Assembly: GCF_964033635.1 (NCBI RefSeq)
Contig: NZ_OZ035533.1
Location: forward strand, 1,054,001 to 1,118,000
Length of the DNA stretch: 64,000 nt
Reading direction: 5' to 3'
DNA from: Chitinophaga sp. MM2321
GTDB lineage: Bacteria > Bacteroidota > Bacteroidia > Chitinophagales > Chitinophagaceae
A program made the translations under genes and the position numbers. Positions 61,490 to 64,000 of the stretch are shown one piece after another. The notes below the pieces were generated by a model. The model worked only from the letters and a program-made list of their open reading frames with translations. It did not search any database and was not told where the DNA came from. The stretch's first letter is position 1, and every line of letters starts with the position of its first letter.

Positions 61490-64000
61490 ATGAATATTGC
61501 GCAAGAATTAAGCAGCATTTTACCTGAAAATCGTATCAGGTCAAAGTATATTGATATTGTATCATTTGCAGCAGACGCAGGCTTTTATCATTTGCTGCCG
61601 AAAGCTGTTGTACAGCCGATAGGAGAAGCAGAGATCATTGCTTTGTTCCGTTTTTCACAACTCCATAAGATCCCGCTGGTATTCCGTACAGGTGGGACAA
61701 GCCTTTCAGGGCAGTCTATCACCGATGGGATTTTAGTAGACCTGAGCCAGCACTGGAATAGAATACAGATTGAGGCATCCGGCGACCAGGTGCGCGTACA
61801 ACCGGGTATTACCGGTGCGATGGTGAATGCTTACCTCAAAAAGTACAAACGCAAGATTGGTCCGGACCCTTCCAGTATCAGTGCGGCCATGATAGGGGGC
61901 ATTTTATCCAACAATGCCAGCGGCATGTGTTGCGGTGTAAAGTTGAATTCTTACCACACCACAAAATATATCCGGTTTATTTTGCCGGATGGAAAGACTT
62001 TTACCACCGAAGATCCGCAGGACTATAGCCGGTTTGAGCAGGAGTGTAATGAGTTGCATAACAGTTTGCAGGGCATCCGCCGCCGGATCATGGGAGATGA
62101 AGTATTATATAAAAAGATCCGGGACAAATACCAGACAAAAACTACGGTAGGATATTCGCTGAATGCACTGATCGACTATGAGCATCCGCTGGATATCCTG
62201 GCGCATCTGTTGATCGGCGCCGAAGGCACCCTGGCTTTTATTTCAGAGGCGGTATTAAATACCGTTCCTGATTATCCGTTTAAATCTACTGCACTTTTAT
62301 ATTTCCCTACTATTCACGCAGCCTGTGAAGCGATTGTACCGCTTACGAATGCCGGTGCCATGATGGTGGAATTGATGGACAGGGCTTCTTTGCGCAGCGT
62401 GGAAGACTTGCCCGGTATGCCGCCTATCGTAAAAACATTGCCGGAAGCGGCAGCGGCGTTGCTGATTGAATTCCAGGAAGATACGGTGGCTGCACTGGAT
62501 GAGCGGGTAAACCAGTTCTTAGTAGCGGCGGCAAACCTGTCGCTTTTCAATGCGCCTGTTTTTACGCGCGATCCCAAAGAGCAGGACTTTTTGTGGAAAG
62601 TACGCAAGGGGCTTTTTCCGGCAGTAGGCGCGGTACGGGCCAGCGGAACCACTGTTATACTGGAGGATGTGGCGTTTCCGGTGGAGAAACTGGGCGCTGC
62701 TATCGCAGACCTGCAGGCACTCTTCCTACAGTATAATTATCCTAACGGCATTATTTTCGGCCATGCAAAAGATGGAAACATCCATTTTGTGGTGACGCAA
62801 TCTTTTAATACAGCAGCGGAAATCACGCGGTACGATAAGTTCCTGAAAGAAGTGGTGGTGTTGGTTGTAGAGAAGTATAACGGTACGTTAAAGGCGGAAC
62901 ACGGCACCGGGCGCAACATGGCGCCTTTTGTAGAAACAGAGTGGGGAGGGGATGCCTATGCCCTGATGAAACAGATCAAGGAAGTGCTTGACCCGCATTT
63001 GCTGTTGAATCCGGGGGTAATCATTAATGATGATGCCAATGGACACATCAAGAATCTGAAAGAGCTTCCATCCGTGGAAGAAGAAGTGGATCGTTGTATA
63101 GAATGCGGGTATTGTGAGCATAAGTGCCCCAGTCGTGATGTTACCATGACGCCCCGGCGGCGGATCGTGGTGAGGAGAGTATTACAACAATTAAAAACAT
63201 CGGGAGACAAGGAAAATTATAAAGTGTTGCTGGATCAATATCAGTACGAAGGACTGGAAACATGTGCTGTAGATGGATTGTGTGCGACAGCCTGTCCCGT
63301 GGATATCAATACCGGCGACCTGGTAAAGCGGTTGAGAAGAGAAAACCATTCAACTTTCTCCAATCAGCTGGCTTTAATGGCGGCGAAGAATTTTGGGATA
63401 GTGGAATGGGGTGCCCGTACGGCGCTGAAAGTGGGTGCAGGTATTAATAGTGTGTTGGGAAAGAATACCATGACCCGTCTTACAGTTGGGTTAAAGAAGG
63501 TGGTGCCGGCTATGCCTTTGTGGACGGCGCATTTATCATCTCCCCCAAAACTATCTGTGCTGAAATATAACCAGCAAATACCGGCTGCTGCTATCAAAAA
63601 TACGGTCGTTTATTTTCCCAGCTGTATCTCCCGGATGATGGGTACTTACGCGGGCAAAGAGAAAAACATCCTGGAAACTTTTTTAAGTATCTGTACAAAA
63701 ACAGGGATTGAGGTGTTGGTGCTGCCCAATGCGAGCGGCAGTTGCTGTAGTCAGATCTTTTCTTCCAAAGGTTATAAAGATGCTTATCATTTTACGGCCA
63801 ACAAAATCGTGAACCAGCTATGGGATATTAGCCGGGAAGGGGCTTTGCCGGTGGTAGTGGATGTAAGCTCCTGTGCTTATACCTTACATCATATCAAAGG
63901 GACGCTGGATGAAGCCAACAAGCATAAATTTGATCGGCTGACCATCCTGGACAGTGTTGATTTCCTGCATGATTTTGTAATGCCGTTGGCAGATGTAAAA
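61490..64000 (+). CDS. FAD-linked oxidase fused to Fe-S and CCG domains (D-lactate/2-hydroxyacid dehydrogenase type), 3' end missing
   Basis: The frame is open from an ATG at 61490 to the window end, 837 codons without a stop. Domains in order: an FAD-binding PCMH domain at about 35-210 (LVFRTGGTSLSGQSITDGILVDLS); an FAD-oxidase C-terminal domain at about 260-500 (PNGIIFGHAKDGNIHF, TLKAEHGTGRNMAPF); two 4Fe-4S motifs near 545 and 595 (CIECGYCEHKCPS and CAVDGLCATACPV); and the start of a GlpC/GlcF-like cysteine-rich domain (YFPSCISRMMG, GSCCSQ). This is the one-protein form of GlcD-GlcF/Dld-type respiratory dehydrogenases, oxidising D-lactate or a similar 2-hydroxyacid and passing electrons to quinone. 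Substrate unknown. Confidence 0.9.
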   Translation, partial: MNIAQELSSILPENRIRSKYIDIVSFAADAGFYHLLPKAVVQPIGEAEIIALFRFSQLHKIPLVFRTGGTSLSGQSITDGILVDLSQHWNRIQIEASGDQVRVQPGITGAMVNAYLKKYKRKIGPDPSSISAAMIGGILSNNASGMCCGVKLNSYHTTKYIRFILPDGKTFTTEDPQDYSRFEQECNELHNSLQGIRRRIMGDEVLYKKIRDKYQTKTTVGYSLNALIDYEHPLDILAHLLIGAEGTLAFISEAVLNTVPDYPFKSTALLYFPTIHAACEAIVPLTNAGAMMVELMDRASLRSVEDLPGMPPIVKTLPEAAAALLIEFQEDTVAALDERVNQFLVAAANLSLFNAPVFTRDPKEQDFLWKVRKGLFPAVGAVRASGTTVILEDVAFPVEKLGAAIADLQALFLQYNYPNGIIFGHAKDGNIHFVVTQSFNTAAEITRYDKFLKEVVVLVVEKYNGTLKAEHGTGRNMAPFVETEWGGDAYALMKQIKEVLDPHLLLNPGVIINDDANGHIKNLKELPSVEEEVDRCIECGYCEHKCPSRDVTMTPRRRIVVRRVLQQLKTSGDKENYKVLLDQYQYEGLETCAVDGLCATACPVDINTGDLVKRLRRENHSTFSNQLALMAAKNFGIVEWGARTALKVGAGINSVLGKNTMTRLTVGLKKVVPAMPLWTAHLSSPPKLSVLKYNQQIPAAAIKNTVVYFPSCISRMMGTYAGKEKNILETFLSICTKTGIEVLVLPNASGSCCSQIFSSKGYKDAYHFTANKIVNQLWDISREGALPVVVDVSSCAYTLHHIKGTLDEANKHKFDRLTILDSVDFLHDFVMPLADVK

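Overview
The window looks like the chromosome of a Bacteroidota species, most likely a Chitinophaga-type member of the Chitinophagaceae. The evidence is the subtype iii type VI secretion genes (T6SSiii, known only from this phylum), a SusC/SusD pair, the bacillithiol-type protein YtxJ, an HU-like/SPOR fusion, and many copies of the Bacteroidota -7 promoter element TAnnTTTG upstream of genes. No rRNA, tRNA, CRISPR array, transposase or phage gene was recognised by eye. This is a species-level guess from gene content, not from a marker gene.

Bases 1-13505 are a T6SSiii locus in three blocks. The rightward block is tssH (cut by the window edge), tssB, tssC, a periplasmic TraN/DUF4138-like protein and a lytic transglycosylase. 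The leftward block is tssP, tssE and tssF; its last gene overlaps the transglycosylase gene tail to tail by 91 bp. The second rightward block is tssG, tssN, tssK, tssO and then tssD (Hcp), which has its own promoter and terminator. Together these supply sheath, sheath recycling ATPase, tube, baseplate and much of the membrane part. VgrG (TssI), TssQ, TssR, PAAR proteins and effectors are not in the window.

Bases 13.5-35.4 kb are mainly housekeeping and transport: an aldehyde dehydrogenase-coaA operon, two MFS transporters (one with a TetR repressor and visible operator), a pfkA-pyk glycolytic operon, a prolyl oligopeptidase, a sugar-nucleotide type reductase, an HU-like/SPOR protein, an outer-membrane barrel next to a 1025-residue TPR protein, DoxX, a thioesterase, CinA, a 2-oxoacid dehydrogenase E2 and an RNA-binding protein.

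Bases 35.6-52.3 kb carry small regulators and hypotheticals, a SusC-SusD pair followed by an S9 peptidase, a DeoR-type regulator, an EamA transporter, a dolichol-phosphate-mannose-synthase-like glycosyltransferase, a DnaQ-like exonuclease, the murein-recycling ligase Mpl, and a small lipoprotein-YtxJ pair. Bases 52.3-64 kb hold ubiX, aroQ, a LysR regulator with zwf, an HxlR regulator divergent from a membrane protein and a sugar/sorbosone dehydrogenase lipoprotein, a 50-residue acidic protein, a trans-sulfuration enzyme, an AraC regulator and a large FAD/Fe-S oxidase cut by the right edge.

The most unusual non-coding signal is a family of palindromic intergenic elements with GACCAGGATT-like ends (18587, 26110, 41380, 48340). 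Each fills almost the whole gap between two leftward genes, from the stop codon of one to a few bases before the start codon of the next. Three carry a shared GATGGGTG core around a variable inner stem. A second, AT-rich repeat family (ATTTAGGTATTTAGTTATTT, and CCAGGAATATTTTGGGATTTT) lies at 28130, 50101 and 51546.
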